64,000 nt of DNA from a bacterium (GTDB taxonomy: Bacteria; Myxococcota; UBA727; JAUIJE01), in NCBI GenBank assembly GCA_030431455.1, contig JAUIJE010000006.1, positions 372,001 to 436,000 on the forward strand, written 5' to 3'. Positions within the stretch are counted from its first letter, which is position 1; every line of letters starts with the position of its first letter. Shown here piece after piece: positions 25,193 to 34,216 of the stretch. A program made the position numbers and the translations under genes. Below the pieces are notes generated by a model that worked only from the letters and a program-made list of their open reading frames with translations, did no database searches and was not told the DNA's origin.

Positions 25193-25813
25193 CTAGGCGG
25201 GGGCGGCCGGGATCGAGGCGAGGAACTCGGCGCGCCGGGCCGGCTCGTCGGCAAACGATCCCGCGAACGCTTGGGTGCGCACGCGCTCGTCGCCGCGTCG
25301 GTTTTCGCCGAGCAGCAAACACAGCTGTTCGGCGTCGACGACACAGGCCGCGCCGCGGGCTTGTCCGTGGGTGACCAGGGCGTTGACGATGTCGCGGGTG
25401 ATCCACTCTTGGTAGGTCAACCGGTGGCTGATGGCGTCGACCATGCGCGCGATCCGGCCGAAGCCATGCAGGCGGCCGCCGGGGTGGTAGGCGACGTGCG
25501 CGACACCCCGAAACGGGACCAGGTGGTGGGGACACACCCCGTGCACGGCGATGCCCCGGATGATGACCACGTCCTCGCGGTCGTCGACGAAGCCGTCGCC
25601 GAGGATGGTCGAGAGATCTTGGCCGTAGCCTTCGAGCAGCCGGGTCTGCCACAGCTCGCGCACCCGCCGGGCGGTCTTGTCGGTGTGGGCGGTGCCGGGG
25701 TCGATGCCGCAGGCGGCGAGCAGCTCGGTCACCGCCCGCTCGAAGCGGGCGGGGTCAAAGGGGCGTCCGGGCTCGATGCCGACAGGGCGGGCGGCGGGAT
25801 CGGGGCTTTCCAT
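25193..25813 (-). CDS. folE: GTP cyclohydrolase I
   Basis: First step of tetrahydrofolate (and pterin) synthesis: GTP to dihydroneopterin triphosphate. It has 206 residues. Zinc ligands Cys94 and His97 in VHGVCPHHLVPF and Cys165 in DAEQLCL; substrate and fold elements TARRVRELWQTRLLEGYG, GRLHGFGRIARMVDAISHRLTYQEWIT and the GDERVRTQAFAG end. The ATG at 25813 gives a short family-typical N-terminus; an upstream extension of the frame runs antisense to the LON gene and was rejected. It is divergent from the LON-domain gene across about 100 bp and unrelated in frame to the phosphatase operon 161 bp downstream. No other fol gene in the window. Confidence 0.93.
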   Translation of the reverse strand: MESPDPAARPVGIEPGRPFDPARFERAVTELLAACGIDPGTAHTDKTARRVRELWQTRLLEGYGQDLSTILGDGFVDDREDVVIIRGIAVHGVCPHHLVPFRGVAHVAYHPGGRLHGFGRIARMVDAISHRLTYQEWITRDIVNALVTHGQARGAACVVDAEQLCLLLGENRRGDERVRTQAFAGSFADEPARRAEFLASIPAAPA

Positions 25814-25915
25814 GGCGGGCTTTTGGGCTCCAAGTGGCAAGAATGGGATACGTTTGTAGGATAGGGGACGCACCGCGGGAATGACATCGAAAGGACCGAT
25901 GCCGGTGACGATGCC

Positions 25916-26563
25916 ATGAGCGACACGTCCGATTTCGACCTGGCCACCGCCCTGCACGACGTGCCGGTGTTCCCGTTGCCGGGCTGCGTGTTTTTTCCGC
26001 ACACGCTGTTGCCGCTGCACGTGTTCGAGCCGCGGTACCGGGCCATGACCCAGGCCGCGATCGACGGCAACCGGCTGATCGCGGTGGTCAACTGCGACGC
26101 CGACGAGAACATCGAGCCGGTGGCCGGCGTCGGACAAATCGTGAACCACATCCAACACCCCGATGGGCGGTGGCACATCCTGTTGCGGGGCCTGGCCCGG
26201 GTGAAGGTGCTCGAGGAGCTCCCCCCGGGCGATCGGTTGTTCCGCCGGGTGCGGGCCGCGGTGCTCGACGATGTCATCGTCGACGAGCAGATGGTGCAAG
26301 ACGAGCTGCGCACGCTGCAGCAAGTGTGCACCCAGCTCTACCACACGTGTGAAGACGCCTACGCCACGGTCCAAGAGTTGACCTCCAAGGTCTCCGCCCC
26401 CGGGGTGCTCGCCGACGTGATTTGCGCCGCCACCCTCGAGGAGGGCAAGGAGAGACAGGCCACGCTCGCCGACTGTTGTGTGGTATCGAGGCTCAAGCGC
26501 GCGACGGGGGCGGTCAGCGACTTCCTCCTGCAGAAGACCGATCAATCAGGGGTGGTGCATTGA
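25916..26563 (+). CDS. LON substrate-binding (N-terminal) domain protein
   Basis: 215 residues equal to the N-terminal substrate-binding domain of Lon protease standing alone. Signature: DVPVFPLPGCVFFPHTLLPLHVFEPRYRAMTQAAIDGNRLIAVV (the PLFPLPxVVLFPGxxLPLxIFEPRYR pattern) and GVGQIVNHIQHPDGRWHILLRGLARVKVLEE. A C-terminal coiled-helical part (QELRTLQQVCTQLYHTC) follows. There is no ATPase or protease domain. In other bacteria such stand-alone proteins bind substrates or act in uncharacterised quality control. Its stop TGA overlaps the TTG start of the TatT-like gene, placing it first in a coupled operon of exported TPR proteins. Confidence 0.85.
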   Translation: MSDTSDFDLATALHDVPVFPLPGCVFFPHTLLPLHVFEPRYRAMTQAAIDGNRLIAVVNCDADENIEPVAGVGQIVNHIQHPDGRWHILLRGLARVKVLEELPPGDRLFRRVRAAVLDDVIVDEQMVQDELRTLQQVCTQLYHTCEDAYATVQELTSKVSAPGVLADVICAATLEEGKERQATLADCCVVSRLKRATGAVSDFLLQKTDQSGVVH

Positions 26564-27321
26564 GAGTGGGTTCGGTGCTGGTGGCGATGGCGATGACCGT
26601 CGCCGGGGGGGCAGGGGCCGAGACCGATTTGGTCGTCGTGCAACAAGAGGTGAAGGCGGGCCACGAGTTCATCGAGGTGAAGGCCAACACCCTGAAGAAT
26701 CTTCGCCAGGGCGTGGCCCTGTTGTCGCGCCACGGGGCCGACGCCCGCTTGAGCAAGGGCGAGCGCCTGCTCATCTACACTGACATTGCGCGAGCACAGT
26801 TGCGGATCGGGGATTTGATCGACGACTCCGACGCCAAGATCGTCGAGTACGACAAAGGCCGCAAAGCCTCGCAGCAGGCCCAGGCGCTGGACCCCAAAAA
26901 CGCGGATGCGGTGTTTTGGGAGGCGGCCACCGCCGGGTGCATCGGGCGCGAAAAAGGGCCGTTCAAGGCGGCGTCCCAGATTCCCGAGCTGCGCGCCAAG
27001 TTCGAACAAGCGTTGAAGCTCGATCCCAACCATCACTACGCGCGCGATTCGCTGGCCCAGATGTACCACCTGGTGCCGGGCATCCTCGGCGGCTCCGACG
27101 ACAAGGCCGAAGAACTTTTCCGCGAGGTCATCCGCCGCGACCCCCACTTCACCCCGGTCAAGGTCCATTTTGCCTCGTTCCTCATCGATGAGGGGCGCGA
27201 GGACGAGGCCAAGGTGTTTCTCCAGCAGGTCAGGGACGCCAAGCGCACCTCCGTGCCCCACGACTTCCGCAAGTTCAACCGGCCCAACGCCATTCGTATG
27301 CTCCAAAAGCTCGACGAATGA
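26560..27321 (+). CDS. Exported TPR protein resembling TatT (TRAP-associated)
   Basis: 253 residues, from a TTG at 26560 that overlaps the previous stop and follows AGGGG by 8 bp; a GTG at 26566 is an alternative. Signal peptide VGSVLVAMAMTVAGGAGA. The rest is TPR-like helical hairpins with a family-typical landmark YHLVPGILGGSDDKAEELFREVIRRDPHFTPVKVHFASFLIDEGREDEAKVFL, where TatT-type proteins carry PGxxGGxxxKA. TatT components partner TRAP-type or other periplasmic binding proteins; no TRAP gene is nearby, so I take it as a periplasmic TPR scaffold. Operon partner of the next two envelope proteins. Confidence 0.7.
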   Translation: MRVGSVLVAMAMTVAGGAGAETDLVVVQQEVKAGHEFIEVKANTLKNLRQGVALLSRHGADARLSKGERLLIYTDIARAQLRIGDLIDDSDAKIVEYDKGRKASQQAQALDPKNADAVFWEAATAGCIGREKGPFKAASQIPELRAKFEQALKLDPNHHYARDSLAQMYHLVPGILGGSDDKAEELFREVIRRDPHFTPVKVHFASFLIDEGREDEAKVFLQQVRDAKRTSVPHDFRKFNRPNAIRMLQKLDE

Positions 27322-29204
27322 CGCCACGGTGGGTTCGCGCGGGCCTCGTGGGGGGGCTCGCCACAATGTGGCTGGGTTGTCAGACCACGTCGGAGCAGGC
27401 GCCCCCCCCGTCGTCCCCGTCTCGCGCCCGTCCCGTCCCGTCGTCCGCCGACGCGCACCCCGCGGGCCCGACCTTCGATCCCCTGCGCCGCCCGTCCTCG
27501 GAGGCGTATCGCTTGTTCTTGGAAAGTGAGCTGCGCATCGAGGACGGGGACCTGCTCGCGGCCCAGCGCGCGCTCAAAGAAGCGACCATCCACGACCCGG
27601 GTTCGCCCTATCTCCGGACCCGGCTCGGCGAGGTCAACCTTTTGGTGGGCAACATCCAAGGCGCGGGTCGGGCTGCCTCCGCCGCGCTGCGCCTCGACCC
27701 CGCCTACGTGCCCGCCTGGCGCCTGTCCGCCCAAGCCGCGCGCGCCGATGGCGACGACGAGGGCGCCGAGGAATCGCTGCGCGCCGCCCTCCGCCACGCC
27801 CCCGGCGACCGGGACGCGTCGGTGGCCTTGGCCGAGATGTGCATCGAACAAGGCCGCGTCGACGAGGCCGCGCGCATCGTCGAGCACTGGATGGAGACCG
27901 ACCCCGCGTCCATCGACGGGTACCTGGCGCTGGCCCGGCTGTTCGCCGAGCGGGGCGACGTGGCCCGGGCCCACGTCTACGTGGGGCGGGCGTTGGTCCG
28001 CGACGACCGTTCGGTGGACGCGCTCGAGCTCGCGGTGCGCCTGTTCCACACCGAGGGCGACGATGCACAAGCATTGGACGCGGTCCGCCGGCTCGAACGC
28101 GAGCGCGGGGATTCACCCCGGATGCGCCACGACCTGCTGGCCGCGCTGTGGCTGGCCGGCCGCGTCGACGAGGCCCGCGAGCTGATGGCCGCGTGGTTCG
28201 ACGACAACCCCTCCGCGGACATGGCCCTGCTCGCGGCCGACGCGCTCGAGACCGCGGGGGCCACCGCCGAGGCGCGCCACGTGCTCGAGCGCCACCCCCA
28301 GGCCGGGGCCAACGATCAGGTCGGCGCCCGCATCGCGCGCATGGCGTTTCACGTCGGGGAGTTTGACGTCGCGGCCCAGAAAGGGTGCGCGTTTTCCGAC
28401 CCCGACCCCCGCTGGGGCGCGTACCTCGAGGCGTTGTGTGTGCGCGCCCTGGTCTATTCCGGCCAGCTCGACGGGGCCCGGACCCGCTACGACCGCGCGG
28501 TGGCCACGTTTCCCAAAAGTTGGCGGGTGCTCTCGGCCGGTCTCGACCTCGAAGCGGTCTCGGGCACGACGGTGGGCGTGCTCGAGCACGTGACCCGGGT
28601 GCGCGAGCAATCCCCGTTGGCCCTCGACCTCCTCGAGATCCACCTGCGCGCCCTCGAGCACCGGGGCATGGTCGACGACGCCGGCGCGGTGGTCGACGCG
28701 GTGCTGGCCAAGCGGCCGCACCAGCCCGACGTGCTCATGCAAAAGGCCCGGCACCTCGAGCGGGTGGGCAAAGCCGCGGCCGCGGCCCACATCGTGGTCC
28801 AGCTCATCGAGCGGGCGGACCGGCCCAGCACCGAACATTTGAACTTCGCCGCGTTCACCATCGCCGACCACGACCTCGGCACGGGGCAGCCGGTGGAGTG
28901 GGCCCGGCGCGCCCTGCTCCGGGATCCGCTGTCCGGCTACGTGATCGATACGTTGGGCTGGGCGTTGCTGCGCGCCGGTCACGTCGACGAGGGGGCGACG
29001 ATGTTGCAGCGGGCGGACCGGCTGTCGCCCGACGAGCCGGAGATCCTGTACCATTTGGCGGTGGCCAAAAAACGCCAGGGCCACGGGCAAGAGGCCGCTC
29101 AGCTGTGGCAGCGTGCAAAGACATTGGTGTTGCCCACGGACCCGGTGCGCACAAAGCTGTCCCCCGACGGGCCGATCAGCCTCGCCCCCGGTGGGCACCG
29201 GTGA
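27318..29204 (+). CDS. TPR-repeat lipoprotein
   Basis: 628 residues. Signal peptide and lipobox MWLGC (Cys21), a Pro/Ser-rich linker, then about a dozen TPR motifs covering the rest (for example SPYLRTRLGEVNLLVGNIQGAGRAASAALRLDPAYVPAW, EPEILYHLAVAKKRQGHGQEAAQLWQRAKTL). It is large enough to wrap a long partner, as TPR lipoproteins of type IV pilus, gliding and outer-membrane assembly systems do. ATGA overlap with the upstream gene and GTGA overlap with the downstream lipoprotein gene show it is co-translated with both. No catalytic motif. Confidence 0.8.
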   Translation: MTPRWVRAGLVGGLATMWLGCQTTSEQAPPPSSPSRARPVPSSADAHPAGPTFDPLRRPSSEAYRLFLESELRIEDGDLLAAQRALKEATIHDPGSPYLRTRLGEVNLLVGNIQGAGRAASAALRLDPAYVPAWRLSAQAARADGDDEGAEESLRAALRHAPGDRDASVALAEMCIEQGRVDEAARIVEHWMETDPASIDGYLALARLFAERGDVARAHVYVGRALVRDDRSVDALELAVRLFHTEGDDAQALDAVRRLERERGDSPRMRHDLLAALWLAGRVDEARELMAAWFDDNPSADMALLAADALETAGATAEARHVLERHPQAGANDQVGARIARMAFHVGEFDVAAQKGCAFSDPDPRWGAYLEALCVRALVYSGQLDGARTRYDRAVATFPKSWRVLSAGLDLEAVSGTTVGVLEHVTRVREQSPLALDLLEIHLRALEHRGMVDDAGAVVDAVLAKRPHQPDVLMQKARHLERVGKAAAAAHIVVQLIERADRPSTEHLNFAAFTIADHDLGTGQPVEWARRALLRDPLSGYVIDTLGWALLRAGHVDEGATMLQRADRLSPDEPEILYHLAVAKKRQGHGQEAAQLWQRAKTLVLPTDPVRTKLSPDGPISLAPGGHR

Positions 29205-30043
29205 TCCCGCGGGTCCTTGCCCGGGCCGGGCTGCTCGCCTGGGGGGTGGCGCTCGCCGCCGGTTGTGGGCCCAAGGCGCCGCCGCCGGTGCCCGAGGTGG
29301 GTTTGACCCCCGAGCAGGCGGCGGCGCGGCTGCGCACCGAACAAGCGCGGCGGTTGCGCATCGAAGCGGTGTACCGGGCCACGCTCCCCGGGATGATGGC
29401 GGCGATGCCCGCGGTCGACATCGAGGTGTTCGCGCAGCAGCCCGATCAGCTCTACGTCGCCGCGAAGGGATTTTTTGAGATGCCGATGCTGGTGGTGGCC
29501 AGCGATGGCGCGTCGGTGACGGTGTACGACGCGCTCCACCCTGCGGGACCGCAGTGGAAAAAAGGGCCCGCCACCGCCCAGGCCCTCAACCGGTATTTGC
29601 CCGCGGCGTTGTCCCCGCAGGACCTGGTGCACGTGTGTTTGGGCGCGGTGGTCCCGTTCACGCGGGTTCGCGGTTTTGTCGAGGACGACGGCGCCGGCGG
29701 GTACGTGCTCACCGTCGAGCGCGCGGACGGCTCCACGGTGGCGGTGCGGGCCGCCCACCAGACCGATCACATCCGCGAGATGGTGTTTTGCGGGCCGGGC
29801 GCCCCCGCGGACGCCGGGCCGGTGCCGAGCGCTTCGTGCCCCATTCGGGTCCAAGCCGAGGACCTCACCGCCGGCCCCGACGGGCTCGCGGTGCCGCACA
29901 CCTTGCGCATCGAGGTGTCGCGCGGCGGGGCCGTCGACGTCGTGGGGCTGCGCATGAAGCGCGGCACCGTCAACGGCGAAGCGTTCCCCGCCGCGCTGTT
30001 CGTGGTCCCGGCCCCCGCCGGCGGGACCTATGAGCCGCTGTGA
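29201..30043 (+). CDS. DUF4292-like lipoprotein
   Basis: 280 residues from a GTG that overlaps the TPR gene stop. Lipobox LAAGC (Cys22). Residues 40-270 suggest a beta-rich fold related to LolA/LolB-like lipid-binding proteins (RIEAVYRATLPGMMAAMPAVDIEVFAQQPDQLYVAAKGFFEMPMLVVASDGASVTVYD, then TLRIEVSRGGAVDVVGLRMKRGTVNGEAF). DUF4292 members accompany TPR lipoproteins in envelope clusters. It could carry lipid or lipoprotein between membranes together with the TPR partner; this is inference from fold only. Confidence 0.6.
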   Translation: MIPRVLARAGLLAWGVALAAGCGPKAPPPVPEVGLTPEQAAARLRTEQARRLRIEAVYRATLPGMMAAMPAVDIEVFAQQPDQLYVAAKGFFEMPMLVVASDGASVTVYDALHPAGPQWKKGPATAQALNRYLPAALSPQDLVHVCLGAVVPFTRVRGFVEDDGAGGYVLTVERADGSTVAVRAAHQTDHIREMVFCGPGAPADAGPVPSASCPIRVQAEDLTAGPDGLAVPHTLRIEVSRGGAVDVVGLRMKRGTVNGEAFPAALFVVPAPAGGTYEPL

Positions 30044-30104
30044 TCCACCCCCGCGCGGTCGCCTCGACTGGCGACAAACTAGAGCCGGTGAGGGGGCGCG
30101 GGCT

Positions 30105-30815
30105 ATGATCGAGCCCATGCATCAACCCATGCGCCTGGGGGAGCTCTTGCTGCGCGCCGGTGTCGTCACCGAGCTGCAGCTGCGCGCGGCGCTCGCCGAG
30201 CAGAAACGGTGGGGGGGCAAGCTCGGCACCGTGCTGGTGCGCATGGGCGCGCTCAGCGAGGACCTCCTGGTCAAAGCGCTGTCCAAGCAGTTGGGCATCC
30301 CCCGCGCCAACCTCGCCGAGGTGTCGGTGCCCAAGACCATTTTGGACAAGATGGGGCGCAAGCTCTGCGAAGAGCACACGGTGTTGCCGCTGTCCTACAT
30401 CCAAGAGCGACGGGCGTTGCAGGTCGCGGTGTCGGATCCGTTCAACGTGGTCCTGCTCGACGACCTGTCCCGGCGCACCGGGGTCCGGGTCGAACCCGCG
30501 CTCGCCGGGGAGGGGGCGATCCGCGAGGCCATCGCCAAGGTGTTCGGGGGGGCGGTCGACGAGTCGGTGAGCGGCCGCGAGCCGGGCATGAAACTCCTGA
30601 ACAACCAGATGACCTCGCTGCTCGAGCAGACCCCGGTGAAGGAAGGCCGCCGCATCCCCACGGTGGTGGACCGGGTGGCCCAGCCGATGATCGACAAAAA
30701 TCTCGCCGAGCTCACCCAGATGGCCGAACATCAAGAGCGCGTCCTGCGCACTGTTCTCGAAATCCTCGTCGAGCGGGGCGTGTTGCAACCCGACGACATC
30801 AAGCGCCTGGGCTGA
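30105..30815 (+). CDS. MshEN-domain protein (GspE N-terminal-like), short form
   Basis: 236 residues from ATG 30105 (ATGs at 30117 and 30129 are alternatives). Residues 8-150 form a MshEN domain, the N-terminal module of type II secretion and type IV pilus ATPases that can bind c-di-GMP: RLGELLLRAGVVTELQLRAALAEQKRWGGKLGTVLVRMGALSEDLLVKALSKQLGIPR, followed by the second half LAEVSVPKTILDKMGRKLCEEHTVLPLSY. There is no ATPase domain. The C-terminal 80 residues are helical, ending ILVERGVLQPDDIKRLG. It sits directly upstream of a second MshEN protein on the same strand. Confidence 0.85.
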   Translation: MIEPMHQPMRLGELLLRAGVVTELQLRAALAEQKRWGGKLGTVLVRMGALSEDLLVKALSKQLGIPRANLAEVSVPKTILDKMGRKLCEEHTVLPLSYIQERRALQVAVSDPFNVVLLDDLSRRTGVRVEPALAGEGAIREAIAKVFGGAVDESVSGREPGMKLLNNQMTSLLEQTPVKEGRRIPTVVDRVAQPMIDKNLAELTQMAEHQERVLRTVLEILVERGVLQPDDIKRLG

Positions 30816-30895
30816 GCCCGGGCCCCACGACCGGCTTTCGGGGCCAGGACTTTGACGTCCGCCCCCAGCTTGGCGAAACTCGGACCCACTAACGT

Positions 30896-33800
30896 ATGGC
30901 GGCGCGCAAGCGAATCGGAGAGCTGCTCTTGGAGGCCGGGGTCATCGACCGGTTCCAGCTGGAGTCCGCCTTGGTGCACCAACGCCAATGGGGCGGACCG
31001 CTCGGTCGCATCCTCGTCGACAACGGTTTCGTGAGCGAGGCGTTGCTCATGAAGTCGCTCGCCTCCCAGCTGCGGTTGCCGTTGCTCAACCTCGACCAGC
31101 AACACATCCACGAGAAGGTCATCGAGCAGCTGCCCGCCGATTTGGCCGAGACCTACAATGTCATTCCGGTGCGGGTGCAGTTCCAAGAGGGGCGCGGCTC
31201 GATCTTGTTCTTGGCCATGGCCGACCCCACCAACGTCGAGGCCATCGACGCGGTGCAGTTTCGCACCGGCAAACGGGTCAGCCCCGTGCTCGCCCCCGAG
31301 GGGCAGCTCGAGCGCGCGATCCGCCGCCACTACCACGGCGAGGCCCAGTACAGCTCGGAGGAGGGGTACGGCAACGCGCAGTTCGCCGGCACCGAGCTGG
31401 AGCTCGAGGACACCGGGCCCAAGTACCGCCCCGCGATGTTGTCCCAGTCGGGCGTGCCGCTCGCGGCCTTGAAGGGGCCGCGCAACGAAGAAGAACCGAT
31501 CCCGGTCGTGACCGGCGCGATCGTCGAGGACAAGCCCTCCGGGTCGGGCCCCGCCGCCCCCGCCCCCGCCGCGCCCGAGCCCCGGGCCACGGTGGCGCCG
31601 CTGGGCTGGGGCCCGTCGGGGGACGCCGGTCCCGACGAGGGGGACGAGAGCGCGCCCCTCGACCTGGGCGCGATCGCGACCCCCCTCGACGACGTGCCGC
31701 TCGAGCTCTCGCTCGACGACATGCAACCCGCGGCGGTGCCCACCGCGCCGTTGATCCCGCTGCGGCCCGACGACGAGCCCGTGCAGGTCGCGTCCTTGCC
31801 CCTCGAGAACATCGAGACCTTGCCCGCGTCGGCCCTCATCCCGATCGGCGACCAACCGCCGGCGGACGACGCGGGGCCGGCGGTGGCGGGGGACATCGTG
31901 TTCGAGGGGGTGCCCGGGGCCCTGCCGCCCGGCACCCACGATCCGCAGATCGAACAGCGGGACCAAGACGCGCCCCTCGACGCGCCGGCCTCGTTGGTGC
32001 TGACCCCGGTCGAGCCCGACACGCCCGCCCCGTCCCCGCCCCTCGACGAGGGCCCGGGCACCGACCCGGGCGACGAGGACCTTCTCCCCCCGCCGGGCGC
32101 GGTCGCCATCCACATCCCGTCCGACGAGGAACCGATCCCCGAGCGCCCGGCCGAGCCCTCGATCGTCATCGCCCCGGACCTCAGCGAGCCGCCCCCCAAG
32201 CGGGCCCCCGCATCGGTCTCGGTGGTGGCCGAATCCGAAATTCGCCAGCCCGGGGCGCTGACGGGACCGGCCGACGGGCCCTCCATCGTCGTCGACGACG
32301 CCCTGTCCAACCCGCCCGCCCCGTCGCCGGTGGGCCCCCCGCGGGCCGAGACCTACGACGTCGATGTGGGCCCGAGCCCGTTCGACGGGCCCGGCACCGA
32401 CGGGGGCGGGCCCGACGCGCTCCCGGATGCCTCGGCGTTCATCGAGTCCGCGTCCGACGAGGCCGAGCCGGTGGTCGAGCCCGCGCCGCCCGACCCCGAG
32501 CCCGCACCCGCGGCGGTCGACGACGAGCCGCCGGCCCCTCCCGTGCTCGCCGCCGACCCGGCGCCCGGGGGCCTGCGCCCGTTGCCCAACACCGGCGAGA
32601 CCCCCGCGGCCCCCGGCGGCGACCCGCTGCCGGGCATGCCCGAAGCGTCGTCGGACGAGGACCTGGGCGTCGACGTCGACGTCGACGCCGACGAGGACGA
32701 GGACGATGACCAGGACGCGGGCGCCACCCCCCTGTCCGCCGCCGACCTCGCCTCCCTCGGGCTTGGCACATTTGGCAGCGTCCCGCCCACCCCAGCCCCG
32801 GCCCCAGCCTCCGATGACCTCGCCGCCGCCGGCATCTCCACCCAGCCGACGCTGTCGTCGTCGACCGACGAGCGCATCCCCGCGCTCGAACAAGGCGGCT
32901 CCCTCGGCGCGGCCCCCCCCGCGGCCCTCTCCGGCGCGGAGATACCCGCCTTTGAGCAGGGCCCTTCGTCCCACCCCGACGACGAGCCCGCGTCCCCGGT
33001 CGAGGCGCCCCCGCCCCCGGCCGCGCAGGCGCCGGCCGCGCTGCCGCCCCTTCCCCCGCCCCCCGCGCCGGCCCCGGCGCCGGCGGTGGCGATGGTGCCG
33101 GCGGCCGAGGCCGCGGCGTTCCCCATTCTCGATCACGAGCGGGGCGCGCCCGCGGCGCTGACCGGGGCCGCCCGCGTCGACGACGTGGCGGTGTTGCGCA
33201 TCCCGGGGACATCCGGGTTCGACGCGACCTTGGGCATGATCGCGCAGGTCGCGTCGGGTTGGGCGATGGCCGCCGACGACACCGATGTGCCCAACGGCAA
33301 GGCGTCGGCCGACCTCCCGCCCCTGCGCGCGGGCTGGTCCACGTCGTCGTTCGCCGCGGTCGACGCCCCCGAGAAGCTGCGGGTGCGCCCGGGCGGCCCG
33401 GTGGCCTTCGAGGCCACCCGTCAGGTCGTGCCCGTCAACGCCGAGAGCCTCGAAGGCCTCGAAGAGGTCTCGCGCCTGCGGCAACAAATGGAGCGGGCGA
33501 TCAGCTTCGCCCCCGGGGCCGCGGCCGCGCGGGTGGAGCCGGTGCACGACTATGTGCCGTCGACGCAGCGCGCGCTCCGCGGGGGCGCGCCGCCGTGGGC
33601 GGAGATCGACGCGGTGGGGGGCGGCCTGTCGGTGCCGCACACCGCGCCGATGTTCACCGAGTCGGACACCGGCGAAGCCTCGGACGACGAGGGGGCCGTG
33701 CCCGCGCCCCCCGCGTTTGAGCCGTTCCCGACCCCGGGCACCACCCAGTTGATGCCCGTGCCCGGCGGGGCGCCGCCCGCGTCCGACGAGGGCGGGGCGG

Positions 33801-34177
33801 TCCCGGCGCCGCCACCGCTCGACGAGCCGGTGCCCACCCCGCCCCCGCTCGGCCTCGACGAAGCCCCAGCGGGGCCGGACGACGACGACGACGTGGGCCT
33901 GTACGACGACGAGGATCACGACCCGCACGCGGTCACGCCTTACTCCGCGGTGCCGCGCGCCCTCACCCTCGACGTGGACGGCCCGATCACGGGGGCCGAC
34001 GCGGACGAGAGCGAGGAAGACCTCGACGCCGAAGCCAACGCCTTCGAGCACGTCACCCCGACGAGCATCACCCGCTTGTCCCCCGCCCAGCTGCGCAAGT
34101 TGGCCGCGCGCATGATCGAACGCGGCGATCTCACCGGCGCGGACGTCGAGGCCGCGACCACCGACGACGACGACTGA
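30896..34177 (+). CDS. MshEN-domain protein with very long disordered acidic/Pro-rich tail
   Basis: 1093 residues. Only the first about 150 are a folded MshEN domain (KRIGELLLEAGVIDRFQLESALVHQRQWGGPLGRILVDNGFVSEALLMKSLASQLRLPLLNLDQQHIHEKVIEQLPADLAETYNVIPV). The rest, about 900 residues, is built of Pro, Ala, Asp and Glu with very few aromatics and only short ordered islands (for example DVAVLRIPGTSGFDATLGMIAQVASGWAMA at about 765). It ends with a small helical unit, SPAQLRKLAARMIERGDLTGADVEAATTDDDD. No ATPase follows. It lies 80 bp after the short MshEN gene; the pair share domain architecture and likely work together, perhaps as a c-di-GMP-responsive scaffold with a flexible spacer. Confidence 0.8.
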   Translation: MAARKRIGELLLEAGVIDRFQLESALVHQRQWGGPLGRILVDNGFVSEALLMKSLASQLRLPLLNLDQQHIHEKVIEQLPADLAETYNVIPVRVQFQEGRGSILFLAMADPTNVEAIDAVQFRTGKRVSPVLAPEGQLERAIRRHYHGEAQYSSEEGYGNAQFAGTELELEDTGPKYRPAMLSQSGVPLAALKGPRNEEEPIPVVTGAIVEDKPSGSGPAAPAPAAPEPRATVAPLGWGPSGDAGPDEGDESAPLDLGAIATPLDDVPLELSLDDMQPAAVPTAPLIPLRPDDEPVQVASLPLENIETLPASALIPIGDQPPADDAGPAVAGDIVFEGVPGALPPGTHDPQIEQRDQDAPLDAPASLVLTPVEPDTPAPSPPLDEGPGTDPGDEDLLPPPGAVAIHIPSDEEPIPERPAEPSIVIAPDLSEPPPKRAPASVSVVAESEIRQPGALTGPADGPSIVVDDALSNPPAPSPVGPPRAETYDVDVGPSPFDGPGTDGGGPDALPDASAFIESASDEAEPVVEPAPPDPEPAPAAVDDEPPAPPVLAADPAPGGLRPLPNTGETPAAPGGDPLPGMPEASSDEDLGVDVDVDADEDEDDDQDAGATPLSAADLASLGLGTFGSVPPTPAPAPASDDLAAAGISTQPTLSSSTDERIPALEQGGSLGAAPPAALSGAEIPAFEQGPSSHPDDEPASPVEAPPPPAAQAPAALPPLPPPPAPAPAPAVAMVPAAEAAAFPILDHERGAPAALTGAARVDDVAVLRIPGTSGFDATLGMIAQVASGWAMAADDTDVPNGKASADLPPLRAGWSTSSFAAVDAPEKLRVRPGGPVAFEATRQVVPVNAESLEGLEEVSRLRQQMERAISFAPGAAAARVEPVHDYVPSTQRALRGGAPPWAEIDAVGGGLSVPHTAPMFTESDTGEASDDEGAVPAPPAFEPFPTPGTTQLMPVPGGAPPASDEGGAVPAPPPLDEPVPTPPPLGLDEAPAGPDDDDDVGLYDDEDHDPHAVTPYSAVPRALTLDVDGPITGADADESEEDLDAEANAFEHVTPTSITRLSPAQLRKLAARMIERGDLTGADVEAATTDDDD

Positions 34178-34216
34178 CCGCTTGACCCCGCGGGCCTATC
34201 GGACCATCAAGGGCCC

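Noticed and set aside
30731-34051. 1106-codon minus-strand frame opposite the long MshEN gene
   Set aside because: Gly/Arg/Val-rich antisense artefact of the Asp/Pro-rich coding strand.
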